DNA of 64,000 nucleotides from Cryptomeria japonica (lineage: Eukaryota; Streptophyta; Pinopsida; Cupressales; Cupressaceae): NCBI RefSeq assembly GCF_030272615.1, contig NC_081406.1, positions 113,677,783 to 113,741,782 on the forward strand, read 5' to 3'. Both the position numbers and the translations under genes were made by a program. The notes under the pieces are model-generated. The model was not told where the DNA came from. It worked only from the letters and a program-made list of their open reading frames with translations, and made no database searches. Of the stretch, positions 10,238 through 22,209 are shown piece after piece (positions within the stretch are counted from its first letter, which is position 1; each line of letters begins with the position of its first letter).

Positions 10238-12448
10238 CTACGCGCTGTTGTTGGGTGTGGTTTTTGTGCTTGGCCACTTGTCCTGAACAGAAGTGGGAGA
10301 GGGAGGGCCCATACCACTAAGAACTTTCTTTCCTCCATCACTACCGAAAGAGGTGTGAGAATCAGGATTTTTCACATGCACCCAATTTTGGTCTATTTGG
10401 TCAAGCTGGGCAACAACTTCTTTCATATCTGGTCTATCATCCTTGGAGGCCTGGAGGCATCTGAAGGCTAACTCTGCAACTGCTGTGATAGATGATCTTA
10501 CCTCATTGTCAAAATCAAAGCCTAAATTAGAATCTACAAGCTCTTGCAAAGCTCCTTCTGTGATCTTTGTTAAAGCCATATTAGCCAGGGAAATTTCCTT
10601 TCTAGTCCTGTTTATATCTACAGCCAACTTGGAGGAGATCAATTCCACTAAAACCACACCAAAGCTGTAGACATCGGATTTTTCTGTGAGCTGAAAGCAT
10701 TCATAGTATTCTGGATCAAGGTACCCCGGAGTGCCCTGCGGAGCAGTTGAGACATGGGTTACATTCAGAGGCATAAACCTGGAAAGTCCAAAATCTGCAA
10801 CTTTTGCCTTGAAATACTCATCTACAAGAATATTTGTGGTCTTCACATCTCTGTGCAGTACAGGGGGGGTTTGTTTGTGAAGAAATGCCAAAGCATGAGC
10901 TGTTCCTACACTGATTTTTAAACGTATTTCCCAATTTAAGCCTTTCCCTCTCTTTTCTCCGTGGAGATGATCTGCCACAGTACCGTTTTTCACATATTCA
11001 TAAACAAGAAGCAGATCTTTTCCCTCTGGAGAAGTGCAGCCATAGAGACCTACCAGATTTGGATGTTGCAGAGACGATAGAATCTGCACTTCGTTGATAA
11101 ACTGGTCGTGCCTTCTGTAGTTGTCCTGATACATTCTTTTTACAGCTACTGCTCGCCCATCAGGAAGTTTTCCCAGATACACAGATCCAAACCCACCATC
11201 CCCAAGAATTTTGTCCCCGGAGAAGTTGTTTGTTGCATATTTTAGGATTTCATAGGAGAAAATGGTCAAATTCCCTATTTTCTGCTGTACCCCTGCTTCT
11301 ATATCTCTGCTTGCGCTATATTCAACCTCTTTTGTAATAAGAGTTGGGCTCGGAGAAAGGTTTCTCCTCCTCTGTTTTGGGTTTCTACATATTAGGAACC
11401 CTCCTCCTATCAACAACAAAGCCAAGCCTCCACTGACACCACCTGCGGTGGTTAGAAAGAAGTTAATGGATGGGAAGAATAAATTAGCAAATTTTCAGTC
11501 TCATAGAATCAAGAAGCCTCTCACCTATTATAAGACCTAAGTTTGACTTCTTTGAGTTCTTCTTCTTGACTGCATTGCCTGCAATGACTGCATTAAAAAT
11601 GCAAAATGCTTATCAGCTCTGAAAATAAAGATGATTCAGCAGAATAAATTATGAGAAAGCTAGGACTTTATAGCGCCCATATTCTCTTTAACTTTTAGTT
11701 TTTCTAAATTGCGAGGTTAGTAAAACTAAATTACTAAGAGGCAAATATAGAGAAAATTGAACCAAATACCTGATGAACATGTGGTTTGATGGGGTGCATC
11801 CTCGCAAAAGCAAAGGAACTGGTTTAAATCGGAAATATTAAACCCACACAGACCACCGCTTGAAACGCAACTCTTACATTTCTGGTCTTGTTCCTCGGCA
11901 ATATTCCAATGGGTTGATGCCTCTTCAACAGTTACCCATTTAAAAGAACATCCTGGAACCTCAAGGCCAGGTAGTAGAGCTACACATTGCAAATCGCACA
12001 CAAGAACTTGTAGACTGATGTTATGTCGTTGGATTTGATCGAAGAGACCCCCGTCTTGGATTGCATCTTCGTTGAGATTATATGAAAATGAACAATTTTG
12101 GAAACTCGTGTCCTCAGTAATTGTTGACGTCTGATTATCTGGAAAAAAGTTTAAGATTGTGTACCTCTGGTTTCCAATTTTGATTACCAAATGTCCCTTA
12201 TCTTCACAGTCGACTTGTAAGTCTGGCAGACCACATCCACTTTCCCTTAAACCAAAAGGATATGGGATTTTTATACCGCCACATGTTTGATTGCTTTCGC
12301 AGTTTGTATAACTGAGGTCTGCGCATAGCGAACAAGGGATTAAAAGGGTATACGCAATGAAGGTATAGAGTAGATTTAAACGAGACACAGAATGATGGAC
12401 GGGTGATTGTATTGAAGTAAAAAGGGCAAGAATTGGAGCCATGGGCAT
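10238..12448 (-). CDS. LRK10L/WAK-type receptor-like kinase, gene 1 (3 exons)
   Basis: Probable plasma-membrane receptor serine/threonine kinase. Exons on the minus strand: 12448-11770, 11569-11525 (45 nt) and 11442-10238, all introns GT-AG and phase 1, summing to 642 codons. Signal peptide about 1-43; GUB_WAK-type galacturonan-binding domain from Cys50 with the CGGIKIPYPFG hallmark; Cys-rich WAK-associated block near 190-226 (CxxCxSSGGxCGF). The micro-exon supplies a Lys-rich juxtamembrane piece and the GLIIGG run leading into a membrane helix at about 240-261. Kinase: glycine loop LGDGGFGSVY 321-330, Lys343, Glu359, HRD Asp440 (RD type), DFG 458-460, APQGTPGYLDPEY activation segment. The C-terminal PPSPTSVQDKW is typical of the LRK10L-1 subfamily. 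All catalytic residues are present. Family members act in pathogen, ABA or cell-wall signalling; the ligand here is unknown. The start is the first ATG; a second one lies two codons on. Confidence 0.92.
11525..11569 (-). other. Micro-exon (45 nt) of receptor kinase gene 1
   Basis: An AG before 11569 and a GTGAG after 11525 bound 45 nt with phase 1 at both sides. It is open in the frame that joins exons 1 and 3, encoding a Lys/Ser/Asn-rich piece ending LGLIIG. Genes 2 and 3 have equivalents at the same place. Confidence 0.75.
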
Positions 12449-13400
12449 TGATTTTGACCGAATTCACTAATTGCAGAGGTATCTCATTACAATGAAAACA
12501 GCTAATATTTGAAAGAGGGATTTAGGGTTCTTCTCGTTGCAGTATATTACCTTTTAGAAGGTTCGGAATCTATTTCATGACTTTTTTTCCCTAATAAAAC
12601 AAAACGAGCTTCAAGATGCTTTTAAGTCAAAGCTGACCAAAGAGTTCAGTTTCACACTTTAATTGGCATATGGATATCTTATGGGGGACATCAGTCTAGT
12701 CTATAGAACAGTAGGAGATGGAATGAAATTAATGTTCACATGTGAAGATCTTAAAATAAATAAAATGGTTTCTAAATTTTAATATTTAAAAAACAAATGT
12801 TTAATAAGATTTTAATTATAAAACAAATGGATAGAATATCTATTAGAAATCTTGTTAGATATGTTATCAAATTATAAATGAATGAATCTTAAATATTTCT
12901 TATAAACTTCAGTAAGAGATAATGTGTATTATGGAAAGTCTATATATGACTTTCATACTTCTTTCATATTCTTGTATTTTTCTTCTAGAGCTCTTGCATC
13001 CTGATGTGATCACATAGTCCAACAATTGAATCTAGAAGCATACGCATGAATAAACATCTCCTTAAAATCTTTAAATTTGAAAATAAGCTTAAAGTCCACC
13101 TGTATTTTCAGATCATATTTTTATACTCTAAATATCTTGCCATGCATTTAAACTTAATATTATTATATAAAACCCATTTTAATAAAAAAAATAATATTAA
13201 ATATTGTACTTATATTTTATTATTACAAATTTATAAAATATTTTAAATTTCTTAAATTTTTTAAGTTTAAATAAAACTACATTTTACATGTAATTATCTT
13301 TTACATACTATAATTTCAATAAAAATTACATTAAAATAAAAAATAATAAAATTATTCGTAAGATTAATACATGTTTCAAAATATTATTAACCATTATAAA
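12449..13400. other. Upstream region of gene 1 and AT-rich spacer
   Basis: 12449-12680 is the likely promoter and 5' UTR of gene 1. It shares blocks with the upstream region of gene 2, notably a TCTATTTCATGACTTTTT string at 12568 and 16822. A TTTGACTT on the gene strand (near 12630) resembles a W-box core. The rest is AT-rich with no gene seen. Confidence 0.5.
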
Positions 13401-14418
13401 AGAAGGTGCGATTCCCTTTGAAATTTTGTGCCAGTATACACAACCTAGCCTAAACATAAAGTACATTATTTTTTATTGACATTCATAAAATACACTTACA
13501 AATTTCAACAATATATAAAAGAAATAGATAATCCTTTGTTTTTTAAATTCTTAAAGAGGCTCAAATATCTGCTATACAGCACGGTGTAGATTCACTCCAA
13601 GCTCCTTGGATCAATCTGACCCTTTACTCAACGCCTTTATAAAAGCCCACACAAGGAACATGTAAAGCATCTGACGTCTACACAGATGGTGACCTTGGAA
13701 AACCACTAAATTCCCTCGCCGCCCACTTATCATCCTTCTCTTAAATAAATGAAGTGGTGCCTGATGAAATGCACATCGGACTTCTTCCCATGAAGTAGTC
13801 AATGTGACCGTGGGCTTCGCAAGAGGGACATGGAATCCATTTTATCTTTAACATGTTTAGCATTGATTTTGCAGAACAACTAAGCAAAGAGTGGCTGCGG
13901 AGTCTTATCCTGCAAGAAAAAACTAAATCTACATGTGCAGGAGATGAAGGCAACTCAGAAATCATCTGATGAAATAATTCGAAAAGAAACTTGAGACTTT
14001 TTCAACTGCAAAGATTCATTGTTACAGTACGTTTGCATAATGCAATATAAGAAGTGGTGAGCGATTCAATTAAATAAAACCGAAAAAAATAACTTCTGTT
14101 AATGGCGAAGTTCTGGGCTACTTAAACCACAACTACTACAATTTACAACGAAAAGGTTTAGCTGAATTGCTTAAATGAATATACAACATCTGTGGGCAAA
14201 TCTGAGATTGGCGTTACAATTAAAAATCCACACAAAAAATATATTAATTCGGTGGTTTCAAAATATTCGAACTGTAAGTGGGTATACAGGGGATATAATA
14301 TAAGTATTCCAGTACTGACATGCGCATGGCTGACACCCATATTGTTATAATTACATAGAGGAAACAAAAGAAATCACTATCAAATAATTGAAGAGAATCT
14401 CTGAAACATGCAAACTAA
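13401..14418 (-). repeat. Duplicated 3' flank of receptor-kinase gene 2
   Basis: This is the partner of 9341-10237. It starts with the same GGTGCGATTCCC string and ends at the gene 2 stop. Small ORFs here are not conserved in the partner copy. Confidence 0.65.
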
Positions 14419-16597
14419 TTACGCACTGTTGTTGGGAGTCGTTTCGGTGCTTGGCCACTTATCCTGAACAGAAGTGGGAGAGGGAGGGGGCACACCGCTG
14501 AAAGCTTTCTTTCCTCCATCGCTACCGAAAGACGAGTGAGAAGCAGAGCTTTTAACATGCATCCAATTTTGGTCTATTTGGTCAAGCTGAGCAACAATTT
14601 CATCCATATCTGGTCTATCATCCTTGGAGGCCTGGAGGCATCTGAAGGCCAACTCTGCAACTGCTGTGATAGATGATCTTACCTCATTATCAAGATTAAA
14701 GCCTAAACTAGAATCTACAAGCTCCTGCAAAGCACCTTCTCTGATCTTTGCTAAAGCCATATTAGCCAGGGAAATTTCTTTTCTAGTCCTATTTATATCT
14801 ACAGCCAATTTTGAAGAGAACAATTCTACTAACACCACACCAAAGCTGTAGACATCTGATTTTTCTGTGAGCTGAAAGCATTCATAGTATTCTGGATCAA
14901 GGTAGCCCGGAGTGCCCTGTGGAGCAGTTGAGACATGGGTTACATCCGGAGGCATAAACCTGGAAAGCCCAAAATCTGCAACTTTTACCTTGAAATACTC
15001 ATCTACAAGAATGTTTGTGGTCTTTACATCTCTGTGTAGTACAGGGGGCTCTTGTTTGTGAAGAAATGCCAAGGCATGGGCTGTTTCCACGCTGATTTTT
15101 AAACGTGTTGGCCAATTTAAGCTTATCCCTTTCTTTTCTCCATGGAGATGATCTGCCACAGTACCGTTCTTCACATATTCATAAACAAGAAGCAGATCTT
15201 TGCCCTCTGGAGAAGTGCAACCATAGAGACGTACCAGATTTGGATGGTGCAGGGATGACAAAATCTGGACCTCAGTGATAAACTGGTCATGCCTTCTCCA
15301 GTTGTCCTGATACATTCTTTTTATAGCGACTGCTCGCCCATCAGGAAGTTTTCCCAGATACACGGATCCAAACCCACCGTCTCCAAGCATTTTTTCCTCG
15401 GCGAAGTCGCTTGTTGCCTGTTTCAGGATTTCATAGGAGAAAATGGGCAAATTCCCTATTTTCTGTTGTACCCCTGCTTCTATATCCCTGCTTTCGCTAT
15501 ATTCAACCTCTTTTGCAATAAGAGTTGGGCTATGAGAAAGGTTCCTCCTCCTCCGTTTTCGAATTTTACATATCAGGAATCCTCCTATCAACAACAATGC
15601 CAATCCTCCACTGACACCACCTGCGGTGGTTAGAAAGATGTTAATGCATGGGAAGAATAAGAAATTAGCTAAATTTCAGTCTCATAAAATCAAGAAGTCT
15701 CTCACCTATTACAGGACCTAAGTTTGAGCTCTTCTTTCCTGCATTAAAAATGCAAAATGCCAATCAGCTCTTGAAATAATGACGGTTCTACTCACTGGGA
15801 GAATTAACTGTCAAAAAGCTAGAAATTTTCTGTTTTCTTTATTCGAATTACAAGGCTAATAAACTTAATTACTAAAGAGGCAAATATAGAGAGATTTTGA
15901 ACCAAATACCTTGTGGAACTGGGCATCGATTTGGATGGGTTGCATCCTCGCAGAAACAAAGGAACTTCCCTTCATCGGAAACATTGTACCCACACCAACC
16001 ACCGCTTGATTCACAACTGCGACAGTTCTTATATAATGGGTTATTTGTAATATTCCAATGTGCTATTGCCCCTTTAACAGTCACTTCTTCCGAAGTACAT
16101 GACAACGAAGGTGACAACACACCATCGAGTAAACATAGCGTGCCACTGCCACACTTGAGGATTTTCAGACTAAAGCTCTGTTCTGTGATGTTATAAAAGG
16201 CACTGCTGTCATTTATCCCATCAAAGCTATCATATGAAGATGTGCACAATTGGAAATACTTCTCGTCCACAATTGTTGAGGTATGATTATCGAGAAAGAC
16301 ATCTACGACTGTGTATTTGTGGCTTCCAATTTCGATTACACGACGTTCATCTACACAGTCGATCTGAAAGCTTGGCAGACCACATCCACTTCCCCGCAAA
16401 CCGAAAGGATATAGGATTCCTATACCGCCACATGTTTGATTGTAACTGCAAGAAGTATAATTAGGGTTTGCGCATAGCGCACCAGAGAGCAAAAGGGTGT
16501 AGAAAATGAAGGTATAAAGGAGATCAAAACGAGACATTGTGTGATGGACGGGTGAATGTATTGAAGTAAAATGGGCAAGGATTGCATCCATCGGCAT
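14419..16597 (-). CDS. LRK10L/WAK-type receptor-like kinase, gene 2 (3 exons)
   Basis: Tandem duplicate of gene 1 with the same architecture. Exons on the minus strand: 16597-15910, 15738-15706 (33 nt) and 15620-14419, giving 640 codons. Signal peptide about 1-42; GUB_WAK domain with CGGIGILYPFG; Cys-rich block CRSCESSGGWCGYN near the end of exon 1. The micro-exon reads GKKSSNLGPVIG into the membrane helix. Kinase residues: glycine loop 319-328, Lys341, HRD Asp438, DFG from 456, all intact. The kinase is much more similar to gene 1 than the ectodomain is, which may reflect faster change in the ligand-facing part or gene conversion in the kinase exon (inference). Its upstream region has about 120 bp that gene 1 lacks. 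Role as for gene 1. Confidence 0.92.
15706..15738 (-). other. Micro-exon (33 nt) of receptor kinase gene 2
   Basis: Bounded by CAG before 15738 and GTGAG after 15706, phase 1 on both sides, open in frame and encoding GKKSSNLGPVIG together with its neighbours. Confidence 0.75.
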
Positions 16598-17146
16598 TGC
16601 ATTTGGGGGAATCCAGTAATTGCAGAACTCTCTCTCTATAATGAAAACAAGCTAGCATTTGAACGATTCAATTGTGTCAACAAAGATAGGCGCTCACGCG
16701 GTCAATACGCGCAGTATTCGTCTTTTCAAATTTAATATTTAAACGGATTAATCAATAATCTAGAAGTCAAAGATTTGGGTTCTTCTAGTTGCAGGACATC
16801 ACTGTTGAGAAGGTTCATAGTCTATTTCATGACTTTTTCTCCTAATAAAAGCCGACGAAAGAGTTTGTTCAACAGCTCCCTGCGACTATACCAAACTACA
16901 AAGAACAATATTTTCTTTTATAAATAGTCATGCATTCAGACAAAGCTACATTTTTCATTCGGAGCAAACACATTTTCACCGTCTGTATTTTATTCTTTAT
17001 TTATACATCATATTTCACATATTAAACATAAAGGAAAGCACCAAGAAATGGAAAACCAAAAAATGAGAGTAATCAATAGCTTAGATTACCCTACATTTGT
17101 TTGAAATTGACAATCGGACTTGCAACAAAAACTGTACAAAAAGAAA
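16598..17146. other. Promoter region of gene 2 and 3' flank of gene 3
   Basis: Upstream of gene 2, about 16655-16770 has no counterpart upstream of gene 1. It contains CACGCGGTCAATACGCGC, which on the gene strand reads as a TTGACC W-box-like core within a CG-rich patch. The remainder is AT-rich 3' flank of gene 3. Confidence 0.45.
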
Positions 17147-19379
17147 TTAGGGACTTTTGTCGGAGGTGATGCTGGGCCATCTTTCCTGTACAGAAGTAGG
17201 GGATGGTGGCAGCGCCACACCGTTGGACTTGATGGATTGCTTGCTGAATGAGTGTGGCTGTTCTTGGAGATACTTTATATGCAACTCTTTGATTTGCTCA
17301 AGACGAGATGTAACCTCCCTCATGTCTGGTCTGATATCCCTGTTGTTTGCAAGGCAATTGAATGCCAATTCAGCGACCGCACTAACCATGTCCTTCACCT
17401 CAGGATTCGCCTCAATCCCCAAATCAGGATCTACCAGTTCTTGCAAAGCTCCAATTTTTATCTTGTTCACTGCCATGATAGCGAGGCTGATCTCATTTCT
17501 TTTTCTTGTCACATCCACGGCTAATTTAGCAGATATAAGCTCCACCAATACAACCCCAAAGCTGTAAACATCAGACTTTTCTGTGAGCTGAAAGCATTCA
17601 TGGTATTCAGGATCAACATACCCGGGCGTGCCTTGTGGAGCAGTGGTAACGTGTGAGACATCCACAGGCACCAATCTGGAAAGGCCAAAATCTGCAACTT
17701 TTGCCCTGAAATATTCATCTAAGAGAATATTGGTGGATTTTACGTCTCTGTGAAAAACAGGGGGATTGATACTGTGTAGGTAGGCTAAGGCTTGGGCAGT
17801 ATCTATGGCAATGTTTAGACGAACTCCCCAAGGCAAACCGTTAGGCCTTTTTCTGCTGCCGTGAAGATGGTCGGCTAGGGTTCCATTCGGCAGGAACTCG
17901 TAAACAAGCAGCAGCACTGGACTATTTGGCTCAGTACAGCCATAAAGACGAACAAGGTTGGGATGATTCATATTGGCAAAGATCTCTACCTCATTGACAA
18001 ATTGATCAATCCTTCTAGAATTTTGCTGATAAAGCTTCTTTACTGCTACCATTCGTCCGTCAATGAGTTTCCCCAAATAGACAGCACCAAACCCTCCATC
18101 TCCAAGTTCGTTCTTTTCGTCGAAGAAATCTGTGGCCTGTTGAAGTTCTTCAAATGAAAAAATTGGCAAATTGCCAATCATATGCCTCTGCTGACCCCCT
18201 TCCATGTCGTTTCCTTTATGTTTTCTAAAATCATTAGGAAGGTCCCTGGTAGCGAATTGCTTTCTTCTCTTCACACGAAAGAATAAAAACAGGACTAGTA
18301 CTGCTGCTGCCAGAGCAACGCCGCCTCCAATGGATGAACCTACCAGGGAATCAATAAATACACAAGATCTATAATTCGCCATGTCTAAATCTCCAGGAAA
18401 ATCAGAAAATGAAGCAGAAATCGCTAAAATAATTGCCCAAACGAGAAGGAAACGGTGCATACCTAAAATAATGGCATTCTTACTCGACTTTCCTGCAACG
18501 CGTAAATCTCCATATTGTGAGAACTATGTAATTGCATAATAAGGGAGAAAGCAAAGCCTTCAATTTGTGGAGAAATACTACAACATTCGTTCATTTGCAA
18601 TCTAATTTAGAAACAGAATTAGAAGCCTTACCACTGGAGCATTGTGAATAGGACATAGCATCGCAATAGCAGAAAGATGAGCTTATTAGATGAGTGCAGT
18701 TTCTGGAATCTGTCTCGCAATCCTCACAATCTTTGCTAGCATACCACGTTATATTGATCCCTTCGCCAGTAATCTGAGGCAGACGTTTTCCCAATTTTAA
18801 GTCAGTTTCATTCACGGCAATCCTGAAGTCCGATTCACAAACTATGTTCGAACCTGGAAGACTGTCATTATAGTATTTATGTTCATTACACATCAAATTG
18901 GGCGAGTACGGTTCTCCATACGACCCAGTGCAAAATGTTGACAGTGTTATATTTGCGTATCCATCTACAATATGGAATTGTTTGGCACTCCAGAATTGAT
19001 CATAGACGCTATCTGAGAAATTGCATGCATCTTGCTCAAATTGCTTGAATAATATCATCATGGTAGGGTAAGAGTCTGGTACCACTGCTGCCGGGGAGAA
19101 AATGTGGGGCTCCCGTATGTAGTATTGGTAGCCACCGATAGTAATTAGAGGCATCTTCGTTGCATTATCACACTTTACCTGAAGCTTAGGGTCACCGCAG
19201 CCGCTGCCAAACAGACCAAATGGAAAATCCAAACTGTAATCCCCACAGCTGAAAACATCACACGCTTCATTACAGTGAAAGGCCAAGCATGATAGCAAAA
19301 TTCCGACAAAGAAGAGGAAGCGGCTTAAACGCAGAGCGTGGGGTTGGAGAAGAATGAGAACCATCTGAAGTGCTTCCAT
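17147..19379 (-). CDS. LRK10L/WAK-type receptor-like kinase, gene 3 (3 exons)
   Basis: More distant paralog of genes 1 and 2. Exons on the minus strand: 19379-18632, 18492-18463 (30 nt) and 18339-17147, total 656 codons. I chose the ATG at 19379 because the open frame upstream has no other ATG and the signal peptide (about 1-36) follows at once. Ectodomain: Cys-rich GUB_WAK-like domain with SLDFPFGLFGSGCG, several N-glycosylation sites, and a terminal CxxC/CYC block. The micro-exon reads GKSSKNAIILG into a helix at about 266-281. Kinase: glycine loop 338-347, Lys360, HRD Asp458, DFG 476-478, APQGTPGYVDPEY; tail PPSPTSVQERWPS. The open frame upstream of 18339 (to 18460) is intron read-through, not protein. 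Confidence 0.92.
18463..18492 (-). other. Micro-exon (30 nt) of receptor kinase gene 3
   Basis: GTTGCAG precedes 18492 and GTATGC follows 18463. Phase 1 on both sides, open, and encoding a Lys/Ser-rich decapeptide that matches the position and character of the micro-exons in genes 1 and 2. Confidence 0.75.
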
Positions 19380-20690
19380 ATCAGAACTGAAAGAATTGAA
19401 AGAAGGCAAGTGAGAAGCAGGGGAACATCAAAACGAAGGTAATAGCAAGAAAAGTCGTCGATCAAGACTAAAGAAAGGAGTAGGAGAAAGTGGGTAGAAA
19501 GGAGATCAGATACGACAACGACGGTGACGGTACTCCGCAGTGAAGATTGCTTATTTGACCTCTTTTACTTGTGAAACTCGACTGGTTTTTGTAAAAGTAA
19601 GTGGAGTTTGGTCGCTACTGAAGGCAGGCGGAGTGTGGTTAAGTAAAGACGCGGATTTGGTAGAGGTGAATTCCCCGACTCTTTCCGCGATGACGTGCCG
19701 AACACGCCAAATCCCGTTGAAATTGTGAAATGAGTCTAGGTTTTTTTAAAGGTTGAAGATTCTATATAAAAACTAAACAAATACTAAATTGTCTTCAAAA
19801 TACATTTGGTAGCTGCAAACCTACTACACAAAGGATTATATTCATATTATTAAGTTGAGTTATAGACAATTTTGAAAGAATAGTTGGAGTATGGCCATTA
19901 AAATTGATCCATCTCTCTATCACAATATAGCGTATGAACGAGGAATCCTAATAAGATTAAAGTAGTATGGAGGAGTAATTATTTATTGGTGATAGATAGG
20001 ACATTTATGTATTCATTTGATTCAATTTGTTTTTTCGGTTGGTCAATTATATTGAACAATTTGAATACATTTTCAGGGATTTCTATAAGTAGATTTAAGA
20101 ACATATTTTTATAATTTAAATATTGTTATTTATTTGTCCTTTTATTGACTTATATTGGTAATAGTCATTGTATAATTGATTTTTGTCTATTTTTTTAAAG
20201 GGGCTTGAATTAGTTTTTGAAGCTATTTGAAATGAAGTACATAAATATAGGCGAATCAGATCTTGAAACATCTTATTGATTAAGTGCACATTAAATGCAA
20301 GTTTTGGCATACCTCATTCGACTAAGTGCTTGGGTTGTTCATTGAGTATTGTGTGTAGTAAAGATAAATAGTAAAACTTCCGCAAAAGAGTAATAGTCAT
20401 TGAATGTACATATGATCTCATTGAATGCATAGTTAATGCATATTTCTCTCTCCAACCTTTTGATAAGTTTTACTGTGTGCTTCTTCACATTCTCAGTGAT
20501 TTTAGGTGTGCTTATTCATTGTGTGCTTCTCCACATTCTTGATGACTTCAGGGATATAACTATGTTTATTATACACAAATACTTCAACCTACAACCATAC
20601 TTTGAACATTGTCAGTTGCCCTTGGTAATTTATTGCTTCCTCTCAGTCTTATTTTGGTCTTCTAAAATTAGTGCATAGAGTGTTGAACCC
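19380..20690. other. Upstream region of gene 3 and AT-rich spacer
   Basis: 19380-19740 is of more balanced composition and probably holds the promoter and 5' UTR of gene 3. From 19740 it is AT-rich. A short duplication around GTGTGCTTCTTCACATTCT / GTGTGCTTCTCCACATTCT (20455-20545) is the only structure I see. No gene. Confidence 0.5.
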
Positions 20691-22209
20691 AAGGTAGGAC
20701 TGAGAGGGAGGGGTGTTGATGCAGCAGTGGCAGGCGGAAGCTAACAAAGGCTATGTGGTGAGGTAAGGTCTCAACTATCTCAACATGGTGCCAAGGATCA
20801 ATACCTATCACAAGTATGGTGAGGGCAAGTAGGAAAGGTTATCACAACCCCTACACCCAAGGTAGCCTAATCACTAGGTCAACCCAAGTCCAAGACACAA
20901 AACAAAAGAGTAGTTGTTAAGAGATCCTTCTAGCCAAAATGCAATCAAACCCCATAAGGTGGTGGATAGGACCAGGGGTGGTCTACAATCATTGTCCTGC
21001 CCTGTTTGGGTCCTAATTTTGGAGTTCCATTAGTTCTTTCACCTTGAACCAACCTACAACACCCATTTGCTTCACAAGCCAAGGCTTTGGCTTGTAGCCC
21101 TTTTTGAAGGAAAATTGAACATAAGCTTCAATGTCTCCAAGAAAGTCAATGAAAAGGTCAGGGATTCATATACCCTTTTGGGGTTTACACAACATGTCAA
21201 AGCATCAGAGAGTGAGGATAAACAGGGGTTACTGTCCCTTCAATGCTAGACCGGCTATTAGGCCTAATTAGGTCTCCAAGTGAACTACAAGTACTCTCCT
21301 TTCAATGCCAATGCACAATTTGAATATGGAGGCATGTAAGGGTGTGGAAAACAACTCCAAGACCAAGATTTGGAGTCTTGATGAATCCCCAACCGAAACC
21401 TATGGTGACTGTCCTAAGTCACAACCGATGCACACATAAGGATGTACACCTAGGGTATGGTGGCAAACCAATCCCCTTGCAAGAACATACCTCTAACCTT
21501 CAGAATGTTAATGTACCTGGAATGATCTTGTATTCCACCAAAGGGCATCATTCCCCCATGATGGAATCGGTTTGCAAGTGCAAACCCTATCAGAGCCCTA
21601 GTTTCTAGGCCTCAAACCAGGCAACTTCACCAAAAACCAGATAACTCCCAGAATACAAAGAATCAAAACATGAAACCAAGTGCAAATGAAATTAGATTTA
21701 GAGGTCCAACTTTTGGTCTCAGAAAGACATGTCCTCTTGACCGTACAAATTCATACCAGTTCGTTCTTCACGAAATTTGTAGGAAAATAGGGTAGTTTTA
21801 TTGCTTCAAATTGCCAATCTTACTTCTCTTGGCCTACATTCGCCTGTGAGGCATATGTAGGCACTCCCCAATGGTTACATAACTAATTTGAACCAACTAG
21901 CCGTTTAGGGGAGTCAGTTTTGTAATATGACAACTTTTTGAAAAGTTGCTCAAAAGTTGCATGACAACTTTTTGAGCACTTTTGCACATTTTGTAATTTT
22001 GCTCATATGATGACCAAACTTGGTCAAGACACATTTTATGTGATCCCTAATGGATCATAACCTCAAAATCATGAATCTACCTATGGCTAGGGTGTTGGAG
22101 CCAAACTGACCACTAGTTAGACCAAGGCTCATAAAATGCCAACTTGGGACTAGAGTCTTACAAATCTAGAGGCCATAGGGGTGTGAGAATATGTGTTTGG
22201 AGTAGGTGC
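20691..22209. other. Unassigned non-coding, transposon-like DNA
   Basis: Less AT-rich than the spacer around it, with only short ORFs (about 60-90 codons) of no known kind. The base composition and the TGTTGATGCAGCAG string at 20713 could belong to an LTR, but no second copy or internal region is visible. Near 21930-21980 the string TGACAACTTTTTGA occurs twice with an inverted CAAAAGTTG-like partner. Confidence 0.35.

Noticed and set aside
10443-10670. 75-codon plus-strand ORFs inside the kinase exons (also 14624-14851 and 17157-17567)
   Set aside because: Antisense shadows of the conserved kinase coding sequence.
18340-18460. N-terminal 40 codons of the open frame before the gene 3 kinase exon
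   Set aside because: This is intron 2 read-through. GT-AG borders with a 30-nt micro-exon give a continuous frame that matches genes 1 and 2.
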